This document shows, piece by piece, positions 46,408 through 56,283 of a stretch of DNA of 64,000 nt. Location of the stretch: positions 741,343-805,342 of the forward strand of contig NZ_CH902583.1 of assembly GCF_000152965.1 (NCBI RefSeq), in the 5' to 3' direction. This stretch comes from Roseobacter sp. MED193 (GTDB lineage Bacteria; Pseudomonadota; Alphaproteobacteria; Rhodobacterales; Rhodobacteraceae). The translations under genes and the position numbers were made by a program. Position 1 is the stretch's first letter, and every line of letters starts with the position of its first letter. The notes under the pieces were generated by a model. The model was not told the DNA's origin. It saw only the letters and a list, made by a program, of their open reading frames with translations, and did not search any database.

Positions 46408-48822
46408 TTAATGCGCTGGCGCACCTGAGCTACGCGCCTGGGCCTCCAAAGCAGCCTTTGCGGCAGCAGCCTCTTCTTCGGCGGCCTCATCCCACTCAAT
46501 GGCTTCTGGCTGCTTTACCAGAGCATGTTCCAGCACCTCGGAGACATGGCTTACGGGAATGATTTCCAGGCCTTCCTTTACGTTGTCCGGGATCTCAGGC
46601 AAGTCTTTGGCGTTTTCCTGCGGGATCAGCACGGTTTTGATACCGCCACGCAGAGCCGCCAAGAGCTTCTCCTTGAGACCACCAATGGCCAGCGCATTGC
46701 CGCGCAGGGTGACTTCACCGGTCATGGCGATGTCCTTGCGCACAGGAATCTGCGTCAGCACCGACACGATGGAAGTCACCATAGCCAATCCCGCAGAGGG
46801 GCCATCCTTGGGGGTGGCGCCTTCGGGCACGTGGACGTGGATATCCCACTTGTCGAACTTGGGAGGCTTCACACCGATCTTGGGCGAAATTGACCGCACA
46901 TAAGAAGAGGCTGCCTCGATGCTTTCCTTCATCACATCGCCCAGCTTGCCGGTGGTCTTCATCCGGCCCTTGCCCGGCAGGCGCAGGGCCTCGATGGACA
47001 GCAGCTCCCCGCCAACCGACGTATAGGCAAGCCCGGTGACCACACCAACCTGGTCTTCTTTCTCTGCCAGACCATAGCGGTATTTGGCAACACCCAGGAA
47101 CTCATCCAGATTATCAGAGGTGACCGAAACGCTCGCGGCTTCCTTTTTGACGATCTTTGTCAGAGACTTACGCGCTACCTTAGCGATTTCACGCTCCAGA
47201 TTCCGCACGCCCGCCTCGCGGGTATAGACGCGGATAATATCCTTCAGCGCGTCATCGCTCATCTCGAATTCCTTGGCCTTCAGACCATGGTTCTTGACCT
47301 GCTTGGACACCAGGTGCTGCTTGGCAATCTCGCGCTTTTCATCCTCGGTGTAGCCAGACAGCGGGATGATCTCCATCCGGTCCAACAAAGGCCCAGGCAT
47401 GTTGTAGCTGTTCGAAGTAGTCAGGAACATCACGTTGGATAGGTCATATTCGACCTCCATATAGTGATCCACAAAGGTCGAGTTCTGTTCCGGATCAAGC
47501 ACTTCCAGCATCGCTGAAGCCGGGTCGCCGCGGAAATCCTGACCCATCTTGTCGATCTCATCGAGAAGGATCAGCGGATTGGTGGTCTTGGCCTTTTTCA
47601 GCGCCTGGATGATCTTGCCGGGCATGGAGCCAATATAGGTCCGGCGGTGACCACGGATCTCGCTCTCGTCACGCACCCCCCCCAGAGAGATACGGATGAA
47701 TTCGCGGCCCGTAGCCTTGGCCACGGATTTTCCAAGCGAGGTTTTACCAACACCGGGAGGGCCAACAAGGCAGAGGATCGGACCTTTGAGCTTGGCCGAG
47801 CGCTGCTGCACCGCGAGATACTCAACGATGCGCTCCTTGACCTTCTCCAGGCCATAGTGATCCGCATCCAGAATGTCCTGCGCCTTGCCCAGGTCCTTTT
47901 TGACGCGCGACTTCACCCCCCAAGGGATGCCAAGCATCCAATCGAGGTAGTTGCGCACCACAGTGGCCTCTGCCGACATGGGCGACATGTTTTTGAGCTT
48001 CTTCAGCTCCGCATCCGCCTTTTCACGGGCTTCTTTCGACAATTTGACGGCAGCTATTTTCTCTTCCAGCTCGGCGATTTCGCCAGCCCCTTCTTCGCCG
48101 TCACCCAGTTCCTTCTGAATGGCCTTCATCTGCTCATTCAAATAATACTCGCGCTGGGTCTTCTCCATCTGGGATTTGACGCGGGTCTTGATCTTTTTCT
48201 CGACCTGCAGCACGGACATCTCGCCCTGCATCAGGCCATAGACCTTCTCTAGGCGCTCGCTGACCGACAGGGTCTCCAGAAGTTCCTGCTTGCGGTCGAC
48301 CTCGATCCCAAGGTGGCCTGCAACCAGATCCGCCAGTTTGGCAGGTTCTGCGGTTTCACCCACTGCGGACAATGCTTCTTCGGGAATGTTCTTGCGGACC
48401 TTGGCGTAGCGCTCGAACTCATCGCCCACAGTGCGCACAAGCGCCTCAATGGTGGTGGCGTCGCCCGGAATTTCGGTCAGATACTCGGCACTGGCCTCGA
48501 AATAATCGTCATTCTCGAGGAAATTGGTGATTTTGACGCGCGCGTGACCTTCGACAAGCACCTTGACGGTGCCATCGGGGAGCTTCAGCAGCTGCAGCAC
48601 ATTGGCCAGAACACCTGTTGGATAGATGCCATCGGTCTGTGGCTCGTCCTCTGCCGGATCAATCTGGCTGGACAGCAGAATCTGCTTGTCATCGGCCATC
48701 ACCTCTTCGAGGGCGCGCACAGATTTTTCCCGACCCACAAACAGCGGCACGATCATATGAGGGAAGACCACAATGTCGCGCAGCGGCAGTACAGGATAGG
48801 AAGAATTAAGCGGCTCGTTCAT
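46408..48822 (-). CDS. lon: ATP-dependent protease La (Lon)
   Basis: An 804-residue LonA protease. The N-terminal substrate domain spans about 5-200 and a coiled-coil helical region about 205-300. The AAA+ module has GPPGVGKT (354-361) and ILLDEIDKM. The C-terminal Ser/Lys protease domain has the catalytic Ser in KDGPSAGL and the Lys in GGLKEKLLAA. An Ala-rich tail of about 25 residues ends the protein. ATG 48822 follows AAGGA. Candidate promoter boxes lie at 48899-48927. Confidence 0.97.
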   Translation of the reverse strand: MNEPLNSSYPVLPLRDIVVFPHMIVPLFVGREKSVRALEEVMADDKQILLSSQIDPAEDEPQTDGIYPTGVLANVLQLLKLPDGTVKVLVEGHARVKITNFLENDDYFEASAEYLTEIPGDATTIEALVRTVGDEFERYAKVRKNIPEEALSAVGETAEPAKLADLVAGHLGIEVDRKQELLETLSVSERLEKVYGLMQGEMSVLQVEKKIKTRVKSQMEKTQREYYLNEQMKAIQKELGDGEEGAGEIAELEEKIAAVKLSKEAREKADAELKKLKNMSPMSAEATVVRNYLDWMLGIPWGVKSRVKKDLGKAQDILDADHYGLEKVKERIVEYLAVQQRSAKLKGPILCLVGPPGVGKTSLGKSVAKATGREFIRISLGGVRDESEIRGHRRTYIGSMPGKIIQALKKAKTTNPLILLDEIDKMGQDFRGDPASAMLEVLDPEQNSTFVDHYMEVEYDLSNVMFLTTSNSYNMPGPLLDRMEIIPLSGYTEDEKREIAKQHLVSKQVKNHGLKAKEFEMSDDALKDIIRVYTREAGVRNLEREIAKVARKSLTKIVKKEAASVSVTSDNLDEFLGVAKYRYGLAEKEDQVGVVTGLAYTSVGGELLSIEALRLPGKGRMKTTGKLGDVMKESIEAASSYVRSISPKIGVKPPKFDKWDIHVHVPEGATPKDGPSAGLAMVTSIVSVLTQIPVRKDIAMTGEVTLRGNALAIGGLKEKLLAALRGGIKTVLIPQENAKDLPEIPDNVKEGLEIIPVSHVSEVLEHALVKQPEAIEWDEAAEEEAAAAKAALEAQARSSGAPAH

Positions 48823-49229
48823 ACTTGGTCCTTTACTTGGCAAGAGTGCCCAGCCCCGACATTCGGCGACCTCTGGCGCTCTCCTCTTTGGAAGTCTTTA
48901 TCTGGTAGAGCAGTTAATATTTTTCAACCACCCAGCCTACAAGTTGGATCGCAGTGTGCCCGCAAGCCAAAGCAACCACAAGGGCACAATTGGCCTCGTG
49001 GCTTCCAAGGAACAAGGTTTGTAGACGAGAGAATTCCGGCTGGTGAGGATACTGCGAGGGAGAAGCTCCCTGCAATTCCTCAAAACGACAGGCTTTCAAG
49101 GGCTCGGCCTGAAAAATCAAAAATCATCTTCTGCTTGGAGGAGCACCTGTGCTTCCCGAACATGAGACTTTGCTACCAACAGACCAGCCGCGTATCGACC
49201 GCAGGGCCCTCAAGACCCCAATGCGCCGA
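48823..49229. other. 407-bp region upstream of lon
   Basis: It holds the lon leader and promoter (see 48899-48927). No gene can be supported in the rest of the stretch. Confidence 0.4.
48899..48927 (-). promoter_or_regulatory. Candidate lon promoter
   Basis: Read on the minus strand, TTGAAA (48927-48922) and CAGATA (48904-48899) are spaced 17 bp and lie about 80 bp before the lon start. This fits a sigma-70 promoter; a heat-shock promoter is not excluded. Confidence 0.35.
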
Positions 49230-49382
49230 CTACTGAGCAGCACTGCTGTGAAGATGTGACAGCTCTGCAAACTCGGTTTGCTGGGCGGAGCTTCCATCCC
49301 AAAATCCAATCAATGCGACGCCAAGACCCAGGACAACAAATAGCGCAATATGCGCCGAATTCGCGGATATAGTGTTTTTCAT
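49230..49382 (-). CDS. Small single-pass membrane protein (50 residues)
   Basis: It begins MKNTISANSAHIALF, followed by a hydrophobic helix (about residues 11-28, VVLGLGVALIGFW) and a polar tail that ends in HSSAAQ. GGAGATGAGTA directly precedes the ATG. No family is recognised. It lies between lon and a second small membrane protein on the same strand. The clean start signal and single membrane helix make it more likely real than chance. Confidence 0.55.
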   Translation of the reverse strand: MKNTISANSAHIALFVVLGLGVALIGFWDGSSAQQTEFAELSHLHSSAAQ

Positions 49383-49547
49383 TACTCATCTCCAATCACC
49401 ATTTAACTGATGATCAACAGACCCGCTGTTTGCGGCAAAAACTGGGCTCGATCAGGTCACTCTGCTGGAGAACCGCTCAAATTCAGGTCAAATCCGCTGC
49501 GTCCGATCCCTACAGGTTGCCCCAAGCGCTAGCGCTAGTTCGCACCG

Positions 49548-49793
49548 CTAACGAGGCCCGACAATACCCGCGCTGCCAGCAGTCGCCATGTCGCTCACGC
49601 CCTGCGTCGTGGCAGCCTGAGACAAAATATTCTGCTGATTTTGCGCGTTCACGGAGTTTTCATAGGCAAATCCACCGCGTGCCCAGATCAGACTGATGAC
49701 CCAAACCGTACCGACCAGGGCCAATGCAACAGGTGAAGGACCTCCCGCCCTCTGGCGGGCCTGTTTTCTACCATGCGTGCTTTCTGTAACCAT
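49548..49793 (-). CDS. Small membrane protein (81 residues)
   Basis: A basic N-terminal stretch of about 20 residues (GRKQARQRAGGPSP) precedes one hydrophobic helix (about 22-38, ALALVGTVWVISLIW). A Gln/Ala/Ser-rich extracytoplasmic tail follows. GAGGAAAAA lies about 8 bp before the ATG. No family is recognised. It shares strand and layout, but not sequence, with the 50-residue protein 165 bp downstream. Confidence 0.5.
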   Translation of the reverse strand: MVTESTHGRKQARQRAGGPSPVALALVGTVWVISLIWARGGFAYENSVNAQNQQNILSQAATTQGVSDMATAGSAGIVGPR

Positions 49794-49922
49794 AACCAGT
49801 TTTTCCTCGTATCAAAAACCCTTCACAGAGTTTCCCTACAAAGAGGCAAAAATAAGGGGCACGCATCACACCCCCATGATTTTTAAACATAGTTTTAGTC
49901 AAAGACTGCAGTTCGAGCCAGA

Positions 49923-51053
49923 TTACAAAGGCTCGATATCGCCCTGAGCACGCTGGTCATGAAAATCCTTCTGCCAGGCCTCGAAGGTGCCTGCCGAGAT
50001 GGCTTCGCGCATGCCCTGCATGATCTCCTGGAAATAGTGCAGATTGTGCCATGTCAGCAGCATGCCCGAGATCATTTCGTTGCTGCGGAACACATGATGC
50101 AGATAGGCGCGGCTGTATTTTGAACAGGCCGGGCAGCTGCAGTTTTCATCCAGGGGGCGTGGATCATCCGCGTGGCGGGCGTTCTTGATGTTGACCACAC
50201 CATGACGGGTGAAAGCCTGCCCGGTACGACCCGAACGGGAGGGCAGCACACAGTCCATCATGTCGATACCCCGCGCCACCGCGCCGACGATATCATCGGG
50301 TTTGCCAACCCCCATCAAATAGCGCGGCTTGTCCTGCGGCAGCATATCGGGGGCATAGTCGAGGCACTTAAACATCGCCTCCTGCCCCTCGCCCACCGCC
50401 AGGCCGCCTACCGCATAGCCATCAAAGCCAATCTGCTTCAGCGCCTCGGCGCTTTCTTCGCGCAGATCCTGCTCCAGTCCGCCCTGAACAATGCCAAAAA
50501 GTGCATGCCCCGGGCGATCTCCAAAGGCCTCTTTCGAGCGTTCCGCCCAGCGCATCGACAGGCGCATGCTTTCGGCAATGCGATCACGGGTCGCGGGCAG
50601 CGCGGGACATTCATCAAAACACATCACGATGTCAGAACCCAACAGCCGCTGGATCTCCATCGAGCGTTCCGGGGTCAGCTCGTGTTTGGAACCGTCAATA
50701 TGGGACTTAAAAGTGACGCCCTTCTCCGTAAGCTTGCGCAGCCCTGCCAGGGACATCACCTGAAACCCGCCGGAGTCGGTCAGGATAGGGCGCTCCCAAT
50801 TCATGAACTTGTGCAGCCCCTCCAGGCGGTCAATCCGCTCTGCCGTGGGGCGCAGCATCAAATGGTAGGTATTGCCCAGCAGAATATCAGCGCCGGTTTC
50901 GCGCACGCTTTCGGGCATCATCGCCTTGACCGTGGCAGCGGTGCCAACTGGCATAAAAGCCGGGGTGCGGATGTCGCCGCGTGGAGTTGAAATGACCCCA
51001 GTGCGGGCCTTGCCATCCTGGGCTTTCAGATCAAAGGTGATTTTCGGCGCCAT
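49923..51053 (-). CDS. tgt: Queuine tRNA-ribosyltransferase
   Basis: A 376-residue enzyme that replaces guanine 34 with the queuosine precursor in tRNA-Asn, -Asp, -His and -Tyr. It has an active-site [11 protein letters not shown] near residue 95 and the nucleophile region [10 protein letters not shown]. The zinc site is C-x-C-x2-C with a following His ([16 protein letters not shown]). ATG 51053 follows AAGGAG; the frame is open upstream without a matching N-terminus. Confidence 0.97.
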   Translation of the reverse strand: MAPKITFDLKAQDGKARTGVISTPRGDIRTPAFMPVGTAATVKAMMPESVRETGADILLGNTYHLMLRPTAERIDRLEGLHKFMNWERPILTDSGGFQVMSLAGLRKLTEKGVTFKSHIDGSKHELTPERSMEIQRLLGSDIVMCFDECPALPATRDRIAESMRLSMRWAERSKEAFGDRPGHALFGIVQGGLEQDLREESAEALKQIGFDGYAVGGLAVGEGQEAMFKCLDYAPDMLPQDKPRYLMGVGKPDDIVGAVARGIDMMDCVLPSRSGRTGQAFTRHGVVNIKNARHADDPRPLDENCSCPACSKYSRAYLHHVFRSNEMISGMLLTWHNLHYFQEIMQGMREAISAGTFEAWQKDFHDQRAQGDIEPL

Positions 51054-51198
51054 TTTACTCTCCTTTGACTGCGGAACCCGGCGCATTTGCCTGATTGCGG
51101 CGCGTTTGACAAGCCTCAAGCCATCTTGCCAGCCTGCCAAGGGCAGCCCATACATAACATAAGCCCTATTCTTGAAAACGCGCCAGCGCGACCACATA

Positions 51199-51216
51199 TG
51201 TATACAATAGTACACA
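51199..51216. promoter_or_regulatory. Inverted repeat in the tgt-qmcA intergenic region
   Basis: TGTATAC-AATA-GTACACA is an inverted repeat with one mismatch, about 20 bp before the qmcA start. It may be an operator or part of an AT-rich promoter. No regulator can be named. Confidence 0.35.
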
Positions 51217-51236
51217 GTATTTATTAGGAGGACCCG

Positions 51237-52127
51237 ATGAACGAAGACTTCCTCATTGGACTAATTTCACAAAACGCCATCTATCTGCTGGGGGCGATCT
51301 TCCTGATCGTCATCATCTTCAAGGGCGTCCACATCGTCCCGCAGTCTGAAAAATATGTAGTGGAACGCTTTGGCCGCCTGCATGCGGTTCTGGGGCCCGG
51401 CATCAACTTTATCGTACCGCTGTTGGATAGCATTGCCCACAGGATCTCAATTCTGGAGCGTCAGCTGCCAAGCGCCAGCCAGGATGCCATCACCAAGGAT
51501 AACGTGCTGGTGCAGATCGACACCTCGGTCTTCTACCGCATCACCGAGCCAGAAAAGACTGTCTACCGCATCCGCGACGTGGATGCCGCCATTGCCACCA
51601 CTGTGGCAGGCATCGTGCGGGCAGAAATCGGCAAGATGGATCTGGACGAGGTGCAATCAAACCGCGCCCAACTGATCGGCCAGATCCAGGAAAGCGTCGA
51701 GGATGCCGTAGATGACTGGGGCATCGAAGTCACCCGTGCCGAAATCCTGGATGTGAACCTCGATCAAGCCACCCGCGACGCCATGTTGCAGCAGCTGAAT
51801 GCCGAACGCGCCCGCCGTGCTCAGGTGACCGAGGCCGAGGGCAGCAAACGCGCGGTTGAATTGTCTGCCGATGCTGAGCTTTACGCTGCCGAACAGATCG
51901 CCAAGGCCCGCCGCATTCAAGCCGATGCCGAAGCCTATGCCACCGAGGTGGTTGCCAAGGCGATCCGCGAAAACGGTATTGAAGCCGCGCAGTATCAGGT
52001 TGCCCTGAAACAGGTTGAGGCGCTGAATGCGCTTGGCAATGGTGAGGGCAAACAGACCATCGTGCTGCCCGCCCATGCAATCGAGGCCTTTGGCGATGCC
52101 TTCAAACTGCTGAAAGGTGGCAAATGA
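51237..52127 (+). CDS. qmcA: SPFH/Band 7 membrane protein (QmcA/stomatin-like)
   Basis: A 296-residue protein. An N-terminal membrane helix (about 12-28) precedes an SPFH domain (about 30-190, [22 protein letters not shown]...). A coiled, Ala/Glu-rich stretch (about 190-260) then supports oligomers. Such proteins form ring-like membrane assemblies and associate with NfeD partners and membrane proteases. A strong AGGAGG precedes the ATG. The stop overlaps the NfeD gene start (ATGA), confirming the pair. Confidence 0.92.
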   Translation: MNEDFLIGLISQNAIYLLGAIFLIVIIFKGVHIVPQSEKYVVERFGRLHAVLGPGINFIVPLLDSIAHRISILERQLPSASQDAITKDNVLVQIDTSVFYRITEPEKTVYRIRDVDAAIATTVAGIVRAEIGKMDLDEVQSNRAQLIGQIQESVEDAVDDWGIEVTRAEILDVNLDQATRDAMLQQLNAERARRAQVTEAEGSKRAVELSADAELYAAEQIAKARRIQADAEAYATEVVAKAIRENGIEAAQYQVALKQVEALNALGNGEGKQTIVLPAHAIEAFGDAFKLLKGGK

Positions 52128-52414
52128 TGGAACAGGTAGCCGCCTATTGGGAGCTCTGGTGGGTCTGGTGTGCCGCCGCGCTGGTGCTCGCCATCCTTGA
52201 GGTCCTCGCCCCCGGTTTTGTCTTCCTTGGATTTGCCCTGGGCGCCCTGGCCTGTGGCATTCTGCTCGCAGTGCTGGGTGGTGGCGCTATAGCCCTGCCC
52301 GCCCTGATCTTCCTCTTTGCGGCCCTGTCGCTGATCTCCTGGCTGCTGATGCGCCGCTATTTTGCCCTGCCCAAAGGCCAGGTGAAGACCTTTGAACACG
52401 ATATCAACGACTAA
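52124..52414 (+). CDS. Short NfeD-family membrane protein
   Basis: 96 residues with two to three membrane helices (about 8-24, 28-48, 53-72) and the family EVLAPGFVFLGFALGALA. This is a short form in which the usual C-terminal OB-fold is reduced to a roughly 20-residue tail. It overlaps qmcA and is its likely partner. Confidence 0.88.
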   Translation: MMEQVAAYWELWWVWCAAALVLAILEVLAPGFVFLGFALGALACGILLAVLGGGAIALPALIFLFAALSLISWLLMRRYFALPKGQVKTFEHDIND

Positions 52415-52502
52415 AGTCAGAAGTCACTGATCCAAGGTCATTTGTTGAACACCAAGGATATTGCCTTGGGTCATCTAGCTGGCCCCATGAAGGGAAGCAC
52501 CA

Positions 52503-53057
52503 TTGCACGGCCCCCAAAAAACCATTTACTTTGACCGAAACACGCCCCGCCTGATCTGTTTGATCGCCTTAAACTGCGTATTTTGTTACTTGGGTTTCCT
52601 AATCGCGCAGGGTTGGGCCTATGGGACCAAGGGAAGTATTTCCATAGTAGTTGGTTGGCTTACATTGGTGGTTTTCGGTTCGTTCCTTATCCTTGGAGTA
52701 ATCCGTTTGGTCAAAACACCCAAGACCACCCTCGTGTTCTCACCAGTTGGCGTTTTGGATAGGAGATTGTCCGTTGGGATCATCCCTTGGAGCAACATTG
52801 AAAAGATTTCGCAAAAGAACTATCGAGGCCACGAATTTCTTGGCCTCCAGATTACAGAAGAGGGAATTCAGCAACTAGACCTAAATTTGCAAGGACGGTT
52901 ATCGTTCTGGCTCAACTCCGTCTTGGGGAGAAACACTGTGTGGATTTCCACCTACGAGTTCGATGCCCCCTTTAGCGAACTTTGGGAGCGCATGTGCCAG
53001 TTTCTGCAAGAGCACAATCCCAAGGCTCTGCCGGACAGGATAAACCACTTCAAGTAA
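52503..53057 (+). CDS. STM3941-like membrane protein of unknown function
   Basis: 184 residues with two N-terminal membrane helices (about 16-36 and 46-68). A cytoplasmic beta-rich domain follows (VFSPVGVLDRRLSVGIIPWSNIEKI), reminiscent of bacterial PH-like or STM3941-type proteins. It starts with TTG at 52503 after GAAGGGAAG; a nearby ATG at 52487 is in another frame and soon stops. It is less GC-rich than its neighbours, so it may be a later arrival. Confidence 0.65.
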   Translation: MHGPQKTIYFDRNTPRLICLIALNCVFCYLGFLIAQGWAYGTKGSISIVVGWLTLVVFGSFLILGVIRLVKTPKTTLVFSPVGVLDRRLSVGIIPWSNIEKISQKNYRGHEFLGLQITEEGIQQLDLNLQGRLSFWLNSVLGRNTVWISTYEFDAPFSELWERMCQFLQEHNPKALPDRINHFK

Positions 53058-53194
53058 CGCCACTCCTATCAATCTGTGTCCTGCACCTCAACAGCCCCGG
53101 TTCTAACTTGGCGCGATCAGACTTTGTCACGGGCTATGGACCTCCTCCCACAGTTTCCCTATATAAACAGTCGGATTAACTGTCAGGGATCGAC

Positions 53195-53557
53195 ATGACC
53201 AACGCTTCCGAACCGCTTGAAGGCACGCCGCTGATCGCGCCGTCTTCCGTTGAACACCCGCTTTTCGATCAAATCGTTGAGGCCTGCCGTTCTGTTTATG
53301 ACCCTGAAATTCCGGTCAACATCTACGAACTCGGCCTGATCTACACCATCGACATCACGGATGAAAACGATGTGCAGATCATCATGACCCTCACCGCGCC
53401 CGGCTGCCCTGTCGCCGGTGAGATGCCCGGTTGGATCGTTGATGCGGTCTCGCCTGTGGCAGGCGTCAAATCCGTTGATGTCGAAATCACCTGGGAGCCG
53501 CCCTGGGGCATGGAGATGATGTCCGATGAGGCCCGTCTCGAGCTGGGCTTCATGTAG
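53195..53557 (+). CDS. sufT: SUF-associated Fe-S assembly protein SufT (MIP18/DUF59 family)
   Basis: A 120-residue single-domain protein of the MIP18 family. The conserved segments are VYDPEIPVNIYELGLIY and MTLTAPGCPVAGEMP, the latter with the invariant Cys. It helps deliver Fe-S clusters to target proteins. No other suf operon genes adjoin it except sufA about 1.5 kb downstream. A clear terminator follows. Confidence 0.92.
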   Translation: MTNASEPLEGTPLIAPSSVEHPLFDQIVEACRSVYDPEIPVNIYELGLIYTIDITDENDVQIIMTLTAPGCPVAGEMPGWIVDAVSPVAGVKSVDVEITWEPPWGMEMMSDEARLELGFM

Positions 53558-53606
53558 GATTGACCAAGCACTACACCATCAAAGATGGTCATAAAAGCTT
53601 CACCGG

Positions 53607-53646
53607 ATCGCGGCAAAGGTTTTACCTTTCGCCGCGATTTCTCTTT
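53607..53646 (+). terminator. Rho-independent terminator after sufT
   Basis: ATCGCGGCAAAGG and CCTTTCGCCGCGAT form a 13-bp stem (one bulge) with a TTTA-type loop, followed by TTCTCTTTT. It lies inside the open frame upstream of the next gene, which supports the later TTG start of that gene. Confidence 0.8.
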
Positions 53647-53674
53647 TGAAAATCAACTTCTTTGGAGACCTCCC

Positions 53675-54901
53675 TTGCGCAATATCATCGCCCTTACGCT
53701 GACCGCCTTAACCCTGGCGCCTGCCGCTTCAGCGCTTGATGCCACGCCTACAGATGCCGGCCTCAGCTATGGTCCGCGCCCGGCCTATCTGATCAGCCTG
53801 CTGCCCGAAGGTGATTTGAAATCCAAACTGCAGTCCTGCGCTGCACAGGTCCCGGCCCGTAGCACCTTCTCCATCGGCCACCGTGGCGCGCCGCTGCTGT
53901 TTCCCGAACATACCGTGCAATCCAATGTCGCCGCCGCGCAGATGGGGGCCGGCATTCTGGAATGCGATGTGACCTTTACCAAGGATCTAGAGCTGATCTG
54001 CCGCCATGCGCAAAACGATCTGCACACAACCACCAATATCCTGACCACGGATCTGGCCGAGACCTGCATCACGCCTTTCTCCCCGGCCACTGGCGACAGC
54101 CCTGCCACAGCTGAATGCCGCAGCTCGGACATCACCCTGGCTGAATTCCGCACCCTGGCGCCCAAGATGGACAGCTTTGACAAAAGCGCGACCACCGCAG
54201 CGGCCTCGCAGGGCGGCGTCGCCTCCTGGCGCAGCACCCAATACTCGGATGGCGCCACCGCCATGACCCATGCAGAGAGCATTGATCTGTTCAAATCTCT
54301 CGGCGCCAAATTCACCCCCGAGCTCAAGTCCCCAGCCGTCGAGATGCCCTTTAACGGATTCTCCATGGATGACTACGCTCAGAAGATGATCAATGAATAC
54401 AAGGCCGCCGGCATCCCCGCAGCGGATGTCTGGGCCCAGAGCTTTGATCTTGAGGTGGTGAAATATTGGATCGACAACGAGCCTGAATTTGGCAAACAAG
54501 CGGTTTATCTGGATGGCCGCTACAGTGGCGACCTGCCCCTGGACCCCAGCGACCCCGATAGCTTCAGCCCCTCGATGCAGGAACTGGCAGATATGGGCGT
54601 GAACTATATCGCGCCGCCGATGTGGTTCCTCGTCACGCTTGAAGATGGCAAAATGGTGCCCTCCGCATATGCCAAAGAGGCCAAGGCGGCCGGGCTGAAG
54701 CTGATCACCTGGACGCTGGAACGCTCAGGCCCGCTGACCACAGGTGGTGGCTGGTACTTCCAGAGCGTGCAGCCCGCCGTCAGCAATGCCTCCAGCTACT
54801 ATGAGATCCTCGACGTTCTGGCCCAGGATGTCGAAATCGAAGGTATCTTCTCCGACTGGCCCGCAACGGTCACCTATTATGCCAACTGCATGGGGCTTTA
54901 A
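53675..54901 (+). CDS. glpQ: Periplasmic glycerophosphodiester phosphodiesterase
   Basis: A 408-residue enzyme that splits glycerophosphodiesters to glycerol 3-phosphate and an alcohol. It has a signal peptide (RNIIALTLTALTLAPAASA). The GDPD domain has the catalytic GHRGAPLLFPEHT, ILECDVTFT and a later His (ICRHAQND). The TTG at 53675 with GGAG 8 bp upstream is chosen because the signal peptide starts there; the longer open frame runs back through a terminator. A terminator at 54934-54963 follows. Confidence 0.9.
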   Translation: MRNIIALTLTALTLAPAASALDATPTDAGLSYGPRPAYLISLLPEGDLKSKLQSCAAQVPARSTFSIGHRGAPLLFPEHTVQSNVAAAQMGAGILECDVTFTKDLELICRHAQNDLHTTTNILTTDLAETCITPFSPATGDSPATAECRSSDITLAEFRTLAPKMDSFDKSATTAAASQGGVASWRSTQYSDGATAMTHAESIDLFKSLGAKFTPELKSPAVEMPFNGFSMDDYAQKMINEYKAAGIPAADVWAQSFDLEVVKYWIDNEPEFGKQAVYLDGRYSGDLPLDPSDPDSFSPSMQELADMGVNYIAPPMWFLVTLEDGKMVPSAYAKEAKAAGLKLITWTLERSGPLTTGGGWYFQSVQPAVSNASSYYEILDVLAQDVEIEGIFSDWPATVTYYANCMGL

Positions 54902-54933
54902 GATCCTCTAAAGCCATCAGAGCTAGGTTTTTG

Positions 54934-54963
54934 ACGGGCCACATCCCCTTGTGGCCCGTTTTG
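54934..54963 (+). terminator. Rho-independent terminator after the GDPD gene
   Basis: ACGGGCCACA and TGTGGCCCGT form a 10-bp perfect stem with a short CCCCT-type loop, followed by TTTT. Confidence 0.85.
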
Positions 54964-55033
54964 CCATGCAGCCCTCTTGAGCCCGCGCCCTTGCGCGCCT
55001 AGATAGGTTGTAACGCGCGCATTGGAGACACTC

Positions 55034-55393
55034 ATGTTCGGCATTCCCGGCAAACAGGCTGTGACAATCACCCCGAAGGCTGCGGCCCAGATCACCAAGC
55101 TGATGACCAGCGGCGGCCACGCGGGCCTGCGCATAGGCGTCAAAAAGGGCGGCTGTGCGGGTATGGAATATACCATGGAATATGTCGACGAGCCGGATAA
55201 CAACGACGAGGTGGTCGAGCAAGACGGCGCCAGGGTTCTGATCGCCCCGATGGCGCAGATGTTCCTCTTTGGCACCGAAATCGACTATGAGACATCGCTG
55301 CTGGAAAGTGGGTTCAAGTTCAACAACCCCAATGTGTCCGAGGCCTGTGGCTGCGGCGAATCCATTAGTTTCAAGGATGTGCCAAGCCTGTAA
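55034..55393 (+). CDS. sufA: Iron-sulfur assembly scaffold protein, IscA/SufA family
   Basis: A 119-residue HesB/IscA-type protein that binds iron or an Fe-S cluster. The three Cys are in KKGGCAGMEY and in ACGCGES near the C-terminus. ATG 55034 follows TTGGAGA; an in-frame ATG four codons upstream has no such site. It stands alone between two terminators. Confidence 0.93.
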   Translation: MFGIPGKQAVTITPKAAAQITKLMTSGGHAGLRIGVKKGGCAGMEYTMEYVDEPDNNDEVVEQDGARVLIAPMAQMFLFGTEIDYETSLLESGFKFNNPNVSEACGCGESISFKDVPSL

Positions 55394-55417
55394 AGCGCAG
55401 CACCGTGACGCGCCACA

Positions 55418-55445
55418 GAGGCGGGTGTTTCCCCGCCTTCTCTTT
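55418..55445 (+). terminator. Rho-independent terminator after sufA
   Basis: GAGGCGGG and CCCGCCTTC form the stem around a TGTTTC loop, followed by TCTTT. Confidence 0.65.
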
Positions 55446-55510
55446 GTCCGATTGCCCCGCACAGCGGCTGGTGTTACCACTTGGCCAAGTCATAACTTGG
55501 GGAGCATCAG

Positions 55511-56260
55511 ATGCGTCAAAAACTGGCAGCAGGCAATTGGAAGATGAACGGCACAGGCGCGGCCCTGGCGGAACTTGAAGCCCTCATTCAGACGCAGAGT
55601 GCTGCAAAATCGGAAATCCTGATCTGCCCTCCCGCGACACTCCTGTCTCGCGCAGCCGATATTGCCAGCGAAAGCAACCTCTCCCTAGGAGGTCAGGACT
55701 GCCACGCCGCCAGCTCCGGCGCCCATACCGGCGACCTCTCTGCCCAAATGCTGAAAGAGGCAGGCGCAACTTCGGTCATCCTGGGCCACTCGGAACGGCG
55801 CGCAGACCACAATGAAACCAGCGAGACTGTCGCCGCCAAGGCCGCAGCCGCCTGGGGCGCGGGTCTCACCGCCATTGTCTGCCTTGGTGAAACCTTGGCA
55901 GAGCGGGAAGCCGGTGACACCCTGCAGATCATCGGTGCCCAGTTCGCCACCTCCCTGCCCGATGGTGCAACGGCTAAAAACACCGTCATCGCCTATGAGC
56001 CTGTCTGGGCCATTGGCACCGGAAAAGTGCCCAGCCTGGCACAAATCGCTGAGGTCCATGATTTCCTGCGCGCAGAACTTAGCACAAGATTCGGCGCTGA
56101 AATGGCCGCAACCACGCGCCTTCTCTACGGCGGCTCGGTCAAACCAGGCAATGCCTCTGACATCTTTACCACATCAAACGTTGATGGGGCCCTGGTCGGC
56201 GGTGCCAGCCTAAAGGCCGAAGATTTCTCCCCCATCATCGCGGCCCTCGACGCCAGCTAA
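55511..56260 (+). CDS. tpiA: Triosephosphate isomerase
   Basis: A 249-residue TIM barrel that interconverts glyceraldehyde 3-phosphate and dihydroxyacetone phosphate. Catalytic Lys is in AAGNWKMNG, His in VILGHSERR and Glu in VIAYEPVWAIGTG, with the phosphate loop LYGGSVKPGN. GGGGAG precedes the ATG. It converges on the second TRAP operon across a strong terminator. Confidence 0.97.
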   Translation: MRQKLAAGNWKMNGTGAALAELEALIQTQSAAKSEILICPPATLLSRAADIASESNLSLGGQDCHAASSGAHTGDLSAQMLKEAGATSVILGHSERRADHNETSETVAAKAAAAWGAGLTAIVCLGETLAEREAGDTLQIIGAQFATSLPDGATAKNTVIAYEPVWAIGTGKVPSLAQIAEVHDFLRAELSTRFGAEMAATTRLLYGGSVKPGNASDIFTTSNVDGALVGGASLKAEDFSPIIAALDAS

Positions 56261-56283
56261 CCCTACGTCGGCTTTCACCTTTC

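Noticed and set aside
49744-49759. Hairpin CCCGCC-CTCT-GGCGGG as a terminator
   Set aside because: It lies inside the 81-residue reading frame and has no T-run.
53585-53674. N-terminal extension of the glycerophosphodiesterase
   Set aside because: It would be translated through a rho-independent terminator, and the signal peptide begins at TTG 53675.
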